64,000 nucleotides of DNA from Allobosea lupini (GTDB lineage: Bacteria > Pseudomonadota > Alphaproteobacteria > Rhizobiales > Beijerinckiaceae), in assembly GCF_900109525.1 (NCBI RefSeq), contig NZ_FOAN01000001.1:310001-374000 (forward strand), read 5' to 3'. Below the pieces are notes generated by a model. The model searched no databases. It was not told where the DNA came from and saw nothing but the letters and a program-made list of their open reading frames with translations. Shown here piece by piece: positions 21,881 through 29,115 of this stretch (within the stretch, counting starts at the first letter, position 1; every line of letters begins with the position of its first letter). Position numbers and translations under genes: made by a program.

Positions 21881-21950
21881 TCGCAACTATCTGATTTTGT
21901 TATCAGATCAGGTTTTGCGAATGAGAACGAGACCAGAACGTACGACAATT

Positions 21951-21990
21951 TGCGACGCTGAATTGGCCGTCGCACGTCGCATGTGCGACG
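21951..21990. repeat. Four TGCGACG heptamers beside attL (candidate integrase arm sites)
   Basis: TGCGACG at 21951-21957 and 21984-21990, and its reverse complement CGTCGCA at 21968-21974 and 21975-21981. The last three also form an 8-bp hairpin, CGTCGCAC/GTGCGACG. They lie 70-110 bp from attL, between it and the end of the integrase operon, where integrase arm-type sites are expected. A shorter match (GTCGCA) occurs at 60470-60475 near attR. Confidence 0.45.
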
Positions 21991-21999
21991 GGTTCCGTT

Positions 22000-22179
22000 C
22001 TAGGGCCGTTCCTGCGGAGCCCCGTAGCGTTGATTGAGAATTTGGCGATAGCGCCTGATTTGCGCCTTGGCTTCCTTCGTCTCTGGCGCGTTTGGGATGT
22101 GGCGATAGGCGTCGGCGAGCGAAGCTTGCCAGTTCATTGCGTCCAGCAAGGCCTCCCGGATTATGTCGCGGGCGGTCAC
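22000..22179 (-). CDS. Small protein downstream of the integrase operon
   Basis: 59 residues from a GTG (VTARDIIREALLDAMNWQASLADAYRHIPN) preceded by AAGGAGAGG. Mostly helical and charged; no family recognised. Its start overlaps the preceding stop by 4 nt (GTGA), so it is the last gene of the leftward operon, nearest attL. Size and place would suit an accessory integration factor, but there is no motif to support that. Confidence 0.65.
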   Translation of the reverse strand: MTARDIIREALLDAMNWQASLADAYRHIPNAPETKEAKAQIRRYRQILNQRYGAPQERP

Positions 22180-22376
22180 AACCCCTCTCCTTCCTTGCCG
22201 CCGCAGTGACGCAGGAAAGGGCACCACCCCTGCGTCGGATCGTGCAGCCAGCAGTCGAGGTAGGTGCGCCTGTCGCCGTCCGGCGTCGGGCCTGGAACTT
22301 CGGCGCAATCCTCGTCGAAGTCGCGGCAGCGGTGCTCGATCGCGAATTCGGCGTCGGCTTGCAATTGCTGGCTCAC
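22176..22376 (-). CDS. Small cysteine-containing phage protein
   Basis: 66 residues from a GTG overlapping the integrase stop by 4 nt (GTGA). Cysteines in CRDFDEDC and later DCWLHDPTQGWCPFLRHCGG could bind zinc. No known family recognised. It is translationally coupled to both neighbours (integrase before, the 59-residue protein after). Confidence 0.65.
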   Translation of the reverse strand: MSQQLQADAEFAIEHRCRDFDEDCAEVPGPTPDGDRRTYLDCWLHDPTQGWCPFLRHCGGKEGEGL

Positions 22377-23707
22377 AACCCCGCCCCTTCCTTTTCGAGC
22401 CACAGCACCATCTTGGCGATGGCATGGTCGGCCAGCTCGGGATGGCGGCCGAGATAGTGTTTGAGGATTTCGGTCGCGGCCGTGGCGCTGTGGCCGGTGA
22501 CGGCGATGATCTCGGGCACGGTCGCGCCCGACAAGGCGAGCCAGGTCACGGCCGTGTCGCGCAGGTCCTGATCGGTGAAGTCGGCGAGGCTCGGGCATGG
22601 CGGAACCTTCCATGCCGGCTCGCTGCGCCCCTGCGCGCGGGCAATGGCGGCGACGCGGTCCTGCGCCGTGGCGTCCGGCTTGAGCTCAAGCGGCTGGATA
22701 TAGAGCGCTTTGTCGGGAACGCCGTTCACGGCGGCGTCGCGCATGGCGACATAGATCTTGCGATAGGTCGCCTTGGTCAGCGGCTTGCCGTTCGACGACG
22801 CGACCAGCAGCTCGGCCGGCACGACATTCCATTGCTTCTTGCGCTCGAAGGCCTGCGTGAGCCGGGCGGCGAGCTGCGGCGTCTCGACCACGCTGACCAC
22901 GGCCTTGGTCTTGCGCTGCACGAAGCGGCGGCGGTTGCCGATCAGCCCGCCGTCGAGCATGTCGAGACGGTCGGCCTGGCGCTGGCCGGTGAAGACGCCG
23001 AGATAGACCGCGTCGGCGCCCTCGGGCAGGCCGATCGCGTCGGCTGCGGCGCATAACGCCTCGATCTCGTGAATTTCGCCGATGCGCAGGCGCGGATCGG
23101 GCACCGGCATGGTGAGATTGGCCATCGGATGGGCCTTGCCCCGGAAGCACAACCCCTGCCCCATGCCCCATGTGATCGCGCGCGAGAGCACCGCCATGAT
23201 GGCGCGCGCCATTGCCCGGCCCTTGGCCTCCTCAAGCTTGGTATGGATGCCCTTGGCGATGTCGAGGGTCAGGTCTTCGACCGGCGAGGCGGCGAGGTTC
23301 GCATCCCATTTTTCCAGAACGCGGGAATTGATCCTGTAGCCGTCGATCGTCGAGGCCGATTTCTTCTCGATCCGACGCTTGCCGACGAAGTCCGGCCCCT
23401 TCACCTGCAGGGTCTCGTCGTCGCGGAACATGCGGGCGAACAGCTCGGCGATGGTGATCAGTCCCGGCCGGCGCGGCGCCGTCGCCGGCAGCGCCTTGGG
23501 CTTTGCGGCCGTCTCGCGCTCGGCGATTTCGGTCAGGATCGTGGGGTGCCAGGCGCGGACCTGCTCCAGCGTCCACCATGGGCCGGTCTTGCCGTCGCGC
23601 AGGTCATAGCCGGTGAAGCCGAGGCCGCGCAGGCGCGGCCCCGGATTGAAGCGCGGGCGGCCGTCACGCCAGTCGCAATGCAGGATCGTGACCTTGACCG
23701 TTCCCAT
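22373..23707 (-). CDS. int: Tyrosine-family phage integrase
   Basis: About 444 residues from the ATG at 23707 (MGTVKVTILHCDWRDG), preceded by GGGGGAAGAGC. A GTG at 23776, overlapping the upstream stop by 4 nt, would add 23 residues and fits the coupling pattern of this operon. The catalytic domain shows the first Arg in GVFTGQRQADRLDML, the second box DLRDTAVTWLALSGATVPEIIAVTGHS, and the nucleophilic Tyr in ILKHYLGRH. The first residue of box II is Asp-Leu-Arg without the usual preceding His. It recombines the phage into tRNA-Lys; attL lies under 500 bp from its stop. Confidence 0.93.
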   Translation of the reverse strand: MGTVKVTILHCDWRDGRPRFNPGPRLRGLGFTGYDLRDGKTGPWWTLEQVRAWHPTILTEIAERETAAKPKALPATAPRRPGLITIAELFARMFRDDETLQVKGPDFVGKRRIEKKSASTIDGYRINSRVLEKWDANLAASPVEDLTLDIAKGIHTKLEEAKGRAMARAIMAVLSRAITWGMGQGLCFRGKAHPMANLTMPVPDPRLRIGEIHEIEALCAAADAIGLPEGADAVYLGVFTGQRQADRLDMLDGGLIGNRRRFVQRKTKAVVSVVETPQLAARLTQAFERKKQWNVVPAELLVASSNGKPLTKATYRKIYVAMRDAAVNGVPDKALYIQPLELKPDATAQDRVAAIARAQGRSEPAWKVPPCPSLADFTDQDLRDTAVTWLALSGATVPEIIAVTGHSATAATEILKHYLGRHPELADHAIAKMVLWLEKEGAGL

Positions 23708-23772
23708 GCTCTTCCCCCGCCGTGGCGTGGCGGGAGCATGCCTCGCGCGCGAGGCTGTGTCGACGGCGAGGC

Positions 23773-23931
23773 TCACGGCGTCACCAGAACGCTGGCGGTG
23801 AAGGCTGCAAAGGCGACGTAGCCGAAGCCGTCGACAGCCGCCGGGAAGCGGAAGCCGTGGCGCCAGCGGCGTTCGGCGCTGACATAGCAGAACAGCGAGG
23901 CGGCGAACGGGAGCAGCGCGGTCCAGTTCAT
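23773..23931 (-). CDS. Small membrane-associated phage protein
   Basis: 52 residues (MNWTALLPFAASLFCYVSAERRWRHGF ...). An AGGAGG site sits 7 bp before the ATG, and the gene overlaps its upstream neighbour by 4 nt (ATGA). Two hydrophobic segments flank a basic middle. Family unknown. It lies directly upstream of the integrase, inside the same coupled chain. Confidence 0.65.
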   Translation of the reverse strand: MNWTALLPFAASLFCYVSAERRWRHGFRFPAAVDGFGYVAFAAFTASVLVTP

Positions 23932-24245
23932 GGCCGTGCCTCCTGTGCCGGCGTGCCCGCCTGCCGACGCGCGGCCGCCCGCAGGAGAGGACGCCCCAGC
24001 TCGGCCTGGCCGGCTGCTGTCAACACGATCTGCGACATGACCACCCCGAGACGCGGATGCGTGACTGGCTTTCGCTCTAGCCAGCCGAGCTTGACGCAGT
24101 CGCGTAATGTGACGCGGCCGAAGCTGTGCACATGCCGGAAGACGCCAGCAGGGTTACCGACGATGACGCTCTTGGGCAGCTCGTAGAGGTACCCGCGCGA
24201 GGCCGCAGCCAAGGCGTAATGTTGCTGGACGCTGCGGCCCTTCAT
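23928..24245 (-). CDS. Hypothetical phage protein, probable winged-helix DNA binder
   Basis: 105 residues. The middle (HVHSFGRVTLRDCVKLGWLERKPVTHPRLGVVMSQIVLTAAGQAELGRPLLR) reads like a winged-helix fold: recognition helix followed by a beta wing and the LTAAGQAEL ending common in such domains. DNA binding is inferred from this pattern alone. It is coupled by ATGA overlaps to the XRE regulator before it and the 52-residue protein after it. Confidence 0.65.
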   Translation of the reverse strand: MKGRSVQQHYALAAASRGYLYELPKSVIVGNPAGVFRHVHSFGRVTLRDCVKLGWLERKPVTHPRLGVVMSQIVLTAAGQAELGRPLLRAAARRQAGTPAQEARP

Positions 24246-24508
24246 GACAGCACCTCGCCGGCCGGCGCCTCAAATTCCGGCGGGGTCTCGATCCCGTCGA
24301 AGAAAAACGACGGCCTGACCTGCAGCTTCCATGCGATCTGCTGCATGCGGCTGGCGCTGATCCGGTTCTTGCCGCTCTCGTATTTCTGGATCTGCTGATA
24401 GGTCACGCCGCAATGTTCGGCGATCGCAGTGAGCGGAAAGCCGCGCTGCTGGCGCAGGACACGCATTTGGCGGCCAACATGCTGGTCGATGAGGTCAAGC
24501 TGCTTCAT
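24242..24508 (-). CDS. XRE-family helix-turn-helix regulator
   Basis: 88 residues from MKQLDLIDQHVGRQMR. A complete Cro/C1-type domain: LRQQRGFPLTAIAEHCGVTYQQIQKYESGKNRISASRMQQIAWKLQVRPSFFFDG. It is a second phage regulator besides the main repressor at 25559, placed between it and the integrase, so it may tune integration or excision. The start overlaps the upstream zinc-ribbon gene by 14 bp. Confidence 0.85.
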   Translation of the reverse strand: MKQLDLIDQHVGRQMRVLRQQRGFPLTAIAEHCGVTYQQIQKYESGKNRISASRMQQIAWKLQVRPSFFFDGIETPPEFEAPAGEVLS

Positions 24509-24776
24509 CCGCAGCCTCCTCTTCCTCGACGGCGTCATGGACGCGATGGGCGAGGTCATCGATTGCGACGTCGAGCGGTGCCGGGCAGGCTCGGCCAGGG
24601 CTGGCGTTGCCGCTGGTGCCGATGAAGACGGCAGCGCCGCAGGTGTAGACAAATTCGACCGCCTGACCGTCCGGAATGCCGTCGTCTGGCGTGTTCTCTT
24701 CGCGGATGCCCATACCGCAGCACGGACAGGTCGTGAGCGCGTCGCGCCAGTGCTTTTCGAGGATAGCGGGCTTCAT
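24495..24776 (-). CDS. Lar-like zinc-ribbon protein
   Basis: 93 residues. The N-terminal CPCCGMGIREE and later YTCGAAVFIG and ACPAPLD suggest a small zinc ribbon like the Lar restriction-alleviation family of phages; the C-terminus is acidic (VEEEEAADEAA). Lar proteins protect incoming DNA from type I restriction, but the match here is by pattern only. It overlaps both neighbouring genes, as elsewhere in this operon. Confidence 0.6.
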   Translation of the reverse strand: MKPAILEKHWRDALTTCPCCGMGIREENTPDDGIPDGQAVEFVYTCGAAVFIGTSGNASPGRACPAPLDVAIDDLAHRVHDAVEEEEAADEAA

Positions 24777-25066
24777 CGACCGCCTCCCTCACGCTCGCGC
24801 CGCCGCAGCTCGTTCGACCGCGCCCATTCGCCGCGCGGGCTCTGCGGCTCGGGCTGCGGCGCAGGCGCGGCGGGCGAGACGAACGCCGCGAGCGCGGCCG
24901 AGAGGTTCACGGCGGCGACGATGCCGCGCCAGAGCTCGCGCTCGTCGGGGCCGTCGAGATCGGCGATGGTGACGTTGCCGCCGTCGCGATCCAGCACCTT
25001 CTGGCCGCAGTCGCCGAGGCGCCACGGGGCCGGGTGGGCTTCGCCGAAGGGTTTCACCGTGCTCAT
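24773..25066 (-). CDS. Hypothetical phage protein
   Basis: 97 residues from MSTVKPFGEAHPAPWRLGDCGQKVLDRDGGNVTIADLDGPDERELWRGIVAAVN. The central part resembles the short DxxG...VA phage proteins found in Rhizobiales prophages; the C-terminus is Pro/Arg-rich and probably disordered. Function unknown. It is coupled by 4-nt overlaps to the genes on both sides. Confidence 0.7.
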   Translation of the reverse strand: MSTVKPFGEAHPAPWRLGDCGQKVLDRDGGNVTIADLDGPDERELWRGIVAAVNLSAALAAFVSPAAPAPQPEPQSPRGEWARSNELRRREREGGGR

Positions 25067-25404
25067 CGGCCGCCCCCGTAGTTCGCCTGCAGATAGGATT
25101 TGCCGAGCTGGGGGGCATCGACCGTGATCGTCACGGCCTGCTCGCCGCGCAGCCAAGCCATGAATTTCGGGCCGGACCAGACCAGCGGCAGCATGCCGGG
25201 GATCGGCTGCGGGAAGCCGTTCTTCTTCGTCCAGCTGCGATGCTTGTCGCGGACGGTGTCGGCATCGCAGCCCCGGATGGCAGCGATATCCTCGGCCGAC
25301 ATCATCAGCTTGACGCCTTCGATCGGCGGGTCGTTCGCCGTGACGCGCACGGCTTCCCTCAGTTCTGCGATTTTGGCGCGCTCTTGCGCGAGTTGCTGCG
25401 ACAT
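25063..25404 (-). CDS. AlpA/excisionase-like DNA-binding protein
   Basis: 113 residues from the ATG at 25404, which has AGGAG upstream; an alternative ATG at 25446 lies in the operator and has no good site. The second half (MMSAEDIAAIRGCDADTVRDKHRSWTKKNGFPQPIPGMLPLVWSGPKFMAWLRG) fits the winged-helix pattern of AlpA/Xis proteins: helix-turn-helix, FPxPI, then a W-containing final helix. First gene of the leftward operon that ends with integrase, so it is the best candidate for the recombination directionality factor. Confidence 0.6.
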   Translation of the reverse strand: MSQQLAQERAKIAELREAVRVTANDPPIEGVKLMMSAEDIAAIRGCDADTVRDKHRSWTKKNGFPQPIPGMLPLVWSGPKFMAWLRGEQAVTITVDAPQLGKSYLQANYGGGR

Positions 25405-25446
25405 GTGCCCATGCTCCTGTGCTTCGGACACAGACAGGGTAAACAT

Positions 25447-25485
25447 GCTAATTTCTGATTTGCAAGTATGCTAATCGCGATTGGC
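25447..25485. promoter_or_regulatory. Left operator pair (inverted repeats)
   Basis: Two adjacent inverted repeats. GCTAATT-TCT-GATTTGC covers 25447-25463, and GCTAATC-GC-GATTGGC covers 25470-25485 within a 20-bp near-palindrome. They share half-sites GCTAATC/GCAAATC with the repeats at 26312-26328. Placed at the start of the integrase-side operon, they are the probable OL of the repressor encoded at 25559-26218. Confidence 0.65.
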
Positions 25486-25558
25486 ATTAAACGACCGAAA
25501 CGCTGCAGCGCAGCCGGCGCTGCACCGTTGCAATCATGCTGCCAGGCTGTGGACTGTC

Positions 25559-26218
25559 TTAGGCGGCCCTGCGCCGCAGCATGCAGGTTACAACGCCCTT
25601 GATCACGGTGTTGTCGTCGTCAACCATGACGGGCTTGCGCAGGGCCGGATCGCGCGAGGCGGTGAGCAGGAAGCTCGGCGCCTCAAACAGGCGGAACACG
25701 GTCTCGGCCTTCTTCTCGGCCCATCGATAGAGCTGGGCGCAGACGATGTCGCCTGCGCGTGGCTCCATATTGAGGTCGACCATCAGCACGTCGCCCGGCA
25801 GATAGCCGGCCTCGACCAGAGCGAGCGAGCGCAGAACCCATGGATCGAGGCCATTGCGGCCGTTGGTCATGGCTCTGATGGCGCTTTCGAGTGGATCGGC
25901 CGCCTCGGCGCGGTAGGGCGCCGCCTCTCCCTCGCGCAACTGCATCGGCGGCGAGGCCGCATGCTCGCCGAGCAGGTCGGCGGTGACAGCAACGCCCGTG
26001 CCCTGGGCGATCTGCGACATGGTCTGCGCCGAGAGCGCGTTCGGATATTTCGGATCGCGGTTGTCGAAGCGCAGGATCGTCGTCGGCGTCAGCCCGCTTT
26101 CGCGCGCGATCCGCGTCGGCGTCCAGCCAGTGCGGCCCTTGACGACCTGCAACCAATCCCACTGCGCCGACTTCAGGGCCTCGCGGGTTTCGGTCCGATT
26201 GATCGGGCGACGCGCCAT
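25559..26218 (-). CDS. Phage repressor, CI-like with S24-type C-terminal domain
   Basis: About 219 residues from the ATG at 26218 (MARRPINRTETREAL); the frame stays open upstream to 26305. The N-terminal helix-turn-helix is GWTPTRIARESGLTPTTILRFDNRD. The C-terminal part follows the LexA/S24 fold (YLPGDVLMVDLNMEPRAGDIVCAQLY ... VFRLFEAPSFLLTASRDP ... VIKGVVTCMLRRR). The Ser of the usual G-x-S-M box and the Lys of the V-K-R box are not where expected (Leu and Phe instead), so autocleavage looks lost. Inverted repeats flank the gene on both sides. Confidence 0.85.
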   Translation of the reverse strand: MARRPINRTETREALKSAQWDWLQVVKGRTGWTPTRIARESGLTPTTILRFDNRDPKYPNALSAQTMSQIAQGTGVAVTADLLGEHAASPPMQLREGEAAPYRAEAADPLESAIRAMTNGRNGLDPWVLRSLALVEAGYLPGDVLMVDLNMEPRAGDIVCAQLYRWAEKKAETVFRLFEAPSFLLTASRDPALRKPVMVDDDNTVIKGVVTCMLRRRAA

Positions 26219-26311
26219 GTCGTGCAAGTTCCGCTGCGCAGGAATGCGCACCGGACTGTGCATCGCGATAGGGACGCTGTGAATTTGCATCAACGCTACT
26301 TGCAACCGAAC

Positions 26312-26344
26312 CGCAAATCAGATTTGCGTTAGCATTATTGCTAA
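26312..26344. promoter_or_regulatory. Right operator region (inverted repeats)
   Basis: CGCAAATCAGATTTGCG (26312-26328) is a perfect 17-bp palindrome. It abuts TTAGCATTATTGCTAA (26329-26344), a perfect 6-bp inverted repeat with a 4-bp spacer. They lie between the repressor (leftward) and the Cro-like gene (rightward) and match the half-sites of 25447-25485. Probable OR controlling the early genes and the repressor. Confidence 0.65.
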
Positions 26345-26371
26345 TCATGTTTCGCAAGCGAGAGCAACCGA

Positions 26372-26587
26372 ATGAGCAGCACCGACCCTATCGGCCTGTT
26401 CGAGCGCGCGGCCAAAATCCGCCTGCCGATCAAGGAATGGGCCGAGAAATCGGGCGTCAACCTGCACACCCTGTTGCGTATCAAGGCAGGCAAGAACCAT
26501 CTCAAATCCTCGGTCGACGCCGCCGAGGCCGGATTGCAGCGCGAAGAGGCCGAGCTGCGCGAGCACCTCGACAAGGTGCGGCCGTGA
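26372..26587 (+). CDS. Cro-like small helix-turn-helix protein
   Basis: 71 residues. Core LPIKEWAEKSGVNLHTLLRIKAGKNHLKSSVDAAEAGL reads as a compact Cro-type helix-turn-helix followed by a charged helix. It is the first rightward gene, diverging from the repressor across the palindromic operators, which is the classic place of cro. Its stop overlaps the next start by 4 nt (GTGA). Confidence 0.75.
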   Translation: MSSTDPIGLFERAAKIRLPIKEWAEKSGVNLHTLLRIKAGKNHLKSSVDAAEAGLQREEAELREHLDKVRP

Positions 26588-26985
26588 GCGCCGCCCTGCT
26601 CTCTGCCATGCCGGCATTGCCGATTGCGATGCCGGAGATCGACCTCAGGCAAACGCAGGTGGCGCTGATCTATCACGCGCACCTGCTCGCCGCCGCGATC
26701 GAGACGAAGACAGATGCGCGGCTGTTCGAGAACCCGCCGCGCAAGCGCCAGATCGGCCGGCCCGATTGGGATGCGGTGTTCAAGGCGCGGCGCTTCGCGA
26801 TCTACCTGACCGTCACCGAATACGACCGGGCCGGCGCCTTCGTCGCCCGCGCCGCCGGCCTGACGAAGCAGGCCGTCTCGCACCTGCTGCGCGAGGTCGA
26901 GGACAGCAGGGACAACCCCGACACCGAGGCCCTGCTTGCCCGCATCGCGGCGCGGGCGGCCGGCCGCAAGGGAGAGCTGGCATGA
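26584..26985 (+). CDS. DnaA domain-IV-like helix-turn-helix protein
   Basis: 133 residues from a GTG overlapping the cro-like stop by 4 nt. The segment ARRFAIYLTVTEYDRAGAFVARAAGLTKQAVSHLLREVEDSRDNPDTEALL follows the pattern of DnaA domain IV, where AxxAGxxxxxVSHxxRxxE is the DnaA-box recognition helix. There is no AAA+ domain. Short proteins like this occur in other rhizobial genomes. A role in phage replication control is inference. Confidence 0.65.
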   Translation: MSAALLSAMPALPIAMPEIDLRQTQVALIYHAHLLAAAIETKTDARLFENPPRKRQIGRPDWDAVFKARRFAIYLTVTEYDRAGAFVARAAGLTKQAVSHLLREVEDSRDNPDTEALLARIAARAAGRKGELA

Positions 26986-27347
26986 CCGAGCGCGACCTGT
27001 TCCCCGTTCTCTGGGACGATCACACCGACAAGTGCGCGCCGCAGCGCCATCTCGTCCATATCGGCGAAGAGACTGGCACCGACGAATATCTGCTGGTCGA
27101 CGGCCGGCCCGGCAGCCTGACGAAGGTGATGGGGCCGCTCTCCTATGAAGAGGGCGTGCGCTTCGCCGAAAGGCTGCTGCGCGACGGCATCGTGACCGAA
27201 AGCGACATGGCCCGCGCGCTCTGCGTCTGCATGGTGCTGGTCGCCTGCACCCGGCCACCCGAGCAGGAGAACGTCAGCCCACGACTGACCCGGATCGAGC
27301 CCGAGATGCGCCAGCGCATCCGCGCCGTGAAGACCGAGGCGGCGTAA
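26982..27347 (+). CDS. Hypothetical early phage protein
   Basis: 121 residues from the ATG at 26982, with GGGAGAG upstream and a 4-nt overlap with the previous gene. Acidic N-terminus (MTERDLFPVLWDDHTDKCAPQRHLVHIGEETGTDEYLLVDGRPG), then two predicted helices including CVCMVLVAC. No recognised family. It sits in the early operon between the DnaA-like gene and the methyltransferase-like gene. Confidence 0.7.
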   Translation: MTERDLFPVLWDDHTDKCAPQRHLVHIGEETGTDEYLLVDGRPGSLTKVMGPLSYEEGVRFAERLLRDGIVTESDMARALCVCMVLVACTRPPEQENVSPRLTRIEPEMRQRIRAVKTEAA

Positions 27348-27348
27348 G

Positions 27349-27981
27349 ATGGCGCGCGTGCTGGTCGCCTGCGAACGCTCCGGCATCGTGCGGCGCGCCT
27401 TCGCCGATCGCGGACATGATGCCTGGTCGTGCGATCTGCTGTCGGCCGAGGATGGCAGCAACAGGCACATCGTCGGCGATGCGCGCGCCCTGCTTGGCGA
27501 CGGCTGGGATTTGCTGATTGTCGCGCACCCGCCATGCACCCGGTTGTGCAACAGCGGCGTGCGCTGGCTGTCGGGACCGCCGCCGGGGCGGACGCGTGAG
27601 GCCATGTGGGCCGAGCTGCGCGAAGGCGCGGCCCTGTTCTCGGCATTCTGGAACGCGCCGATCGAGCGCATCTGTGTCGAAAACCCGGTGATGCATCGGC
27701 ACGCCAAGGCGCTGATCGCTGGTTACGCCCCCCCTGCCCAAAGTGTCCAGCCTTGGCAGTTCGGCCATGGTGAGACCAAGCGAACCTGCCTGTGGCTGCG
27801 CAACCTGCAGCCGCTGCAGCCGACCCGGATCGTCGATGGCCGGGCGGCGCTCGTCCACCGGCATACCGGCTGGGGCAAGCGCGGGCTCGAACGCGCGGCT
27901 AATCGCTCGCGCTTCTTCACGGGCATCGCCGAGGCGATGGCCGACCAATGGGGCGAGTTGCCCTTGGCTGTGGCGGCATGA
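27349..27981 (+). CDS. DNA cytosine methyltransferase-like protein
   Basis: 210 residues. The start MARVLVACERSGIVRRAFADRGHDAWSCDLL resembles the SAM-binding motif of C5 methyltransferases. LLIVAHPPCTRLCNSG carries a PPC core like catalytic motif IV, and ICVENPVMH resembles the ENV motif VI. At about half normal length, with no clear target-recognition domain, activity is uncertain. Proteins of this compact type are common in phages. Coupled to the primase by an ATGA overlap. Confidence 0.7.
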   Translation: MARVLVACERSGIVRRAFADRGHDAWSCDLLSAEDGSNRHIVGDARALLGDGWDLLIVAHPPCTRLCNSGVRWLSGPPPGRTREAMWAELREGAALFSAFWNAPIERICVENPVMHRHAKALIAGYAPPAQSVQPWQFGHGETKRTCLWLRNLQPLQPTRIVDGRAALVHRHTGWGKRGLERAANRSRFFTGIAEAMADQWGELPLAVAA

Positions 27982-29114
27982 CCGCCCGGCGCTGGAAAAT
28001 CGCCGAGGTCAAGGCGCTGCTGCAGGAGCGGATCGAGGAGCTGTGCGAGCGGCTGATCCCGACCGGCCAGCACAAGACCGGCTATTACCTCGCGCGCAAC
28101 CCGCATCGCGACGACAAGAAACCCTCGCTGGTGATCGCCACGACCAAGCGCGAGCCAGGCGCCTGGAAGGATTGGGGCGCCGAGACCTATCGCGGCGATG
28201 TGCTCGACCTGATCCAGTTTGTCGAGCGGCTGACGGACACCCGCGCCGCGATGAAATGGGCGCTCGGCTGGCTCGGCAAGGAAGACGTCGATCCCGAGCA
28301 GTTCCGGCGCGTGACCTACAAGGCGATCCAAGGCCGCCAGCGCAAGGCCGAAGACGAGATGAAGCGGCTGAAAAAGGATCGCGGCCGCGCGCTCGGCATG
28401 TGGCTCGCTGCCCGCAAGGATTTCCAGCCCGAGGCCGACCGCTATTTCCGGGCGCGCCATCTCGACCTCTCGCGGCTTCCGAAATGGCCGGGCGCGATCC
28501 GCTTCGAACCGAAGATGCCGTATTCGCAGCTCGCGGTGCGCGATCAGCGTGGCGGCATCGTCCGGCCGGCGCCGGAGCTGCCCTGCATCACGACGCTGCT
28601 GACCGACCGCGACAACCTCAACGGCGCGCTGCACCGCATCTATCTGAACGTCGACTGCACCGACAAGGTCGACCTCGGCCTTGACCCGAAGGGCGAAGCC
28701 TATCCGCCGCGCCTATGCTGGCCGGCCTATAGCGGCTTCGTCGGCCGCATCTGGAACGGCGATGGCGACATGCCGATCCGCGACGCGATCAAGCACGGCG
28801 TCGTGAACGACCTCGTCATCTGCGAAGGCGTCGAGGACGCGCTCGCGGTCGCGATCTCGGAACCGTCCATGCGCGTCTGGGCGGCGATCAGCCTCTCGAA
28901 CCTCGCGCATTGCTACATCGATCTGCCCTGCATCGGCGACGTGTTCGTCTGGGCCGACAATGACTGGGGCAAGCCGCAGGCGATGAAGGCGCTCGACGCC
29001 GCGCTTGCCGCCTTGAAGACCCGCGCAGTGGGCCGTCGCATCGAGGTGGTGCGCGCGCCGGGAGCCCGCAACGGCTCCGGCCCGAAGGACGCCAACGACC
29101 TCATAGGAGCCTGA
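27978..29114 (+). CDS. Phage primase with TOPRIM domain
   Basis: 378 residues from MTARRWKIAEVK. The N-terminal part (HKTGYYLARNPHRDDKKPSLVIATTKREPGAWKDWGAETYRGDVLDLIQFVERL) looks like the DNA-binding module of phage primases. The later LVICEGVEDALAVAI has the Glu of the TOPRIM domain, and DVFVWADNDWGKPQA the D-x-D pair. It would make primers for phage DNA replication together with the helicase at 30114. ATGA overlap with the previous gene. Confidence 0.8.
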   Translation: MTARRWKIAEVKALLQERIEELCERLIPTGQHKTGYYLARNPHRDDKKPSLVIATTKREPGAWKDWGAETYRGDVLDLIQFVERLTDTRAAMKWALGWLGKEDVDPEQFRRVTYKAIQGRQRKAEDEMKRLKKDRGRALGMWLAARKDFQPEADRYFRARHLDLSRLPKWPGAIRFEPKMPYSQLAVRDQRGGIVRPAPELPCITTLLTDRDNLNGALHRIYLNVDCTDKVDLGLDPKGEAYPPRLCWPAYSGFVGRIWNGDGDMPIRDAIKHGVVNDLVICEGVEDALAVAISEPSMRVWAAISLSNLAHCYIDLPCIGDVFVWADNDWGKPQAMKALDAALAALKTRAVGRRIEVVRAPGARNGSGPKDANDLIGA

Positions 29115-29115
29115 C

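Noticed and set aside
22000..22613. Longer versions of the two small proteins after integrase
   Set aside because: The extended N-termini are antisense-like Arg-rich translations overlapping the integrase; GTG starts with good ribosome-binding sites and 4-nt overlaps explain the real genes.
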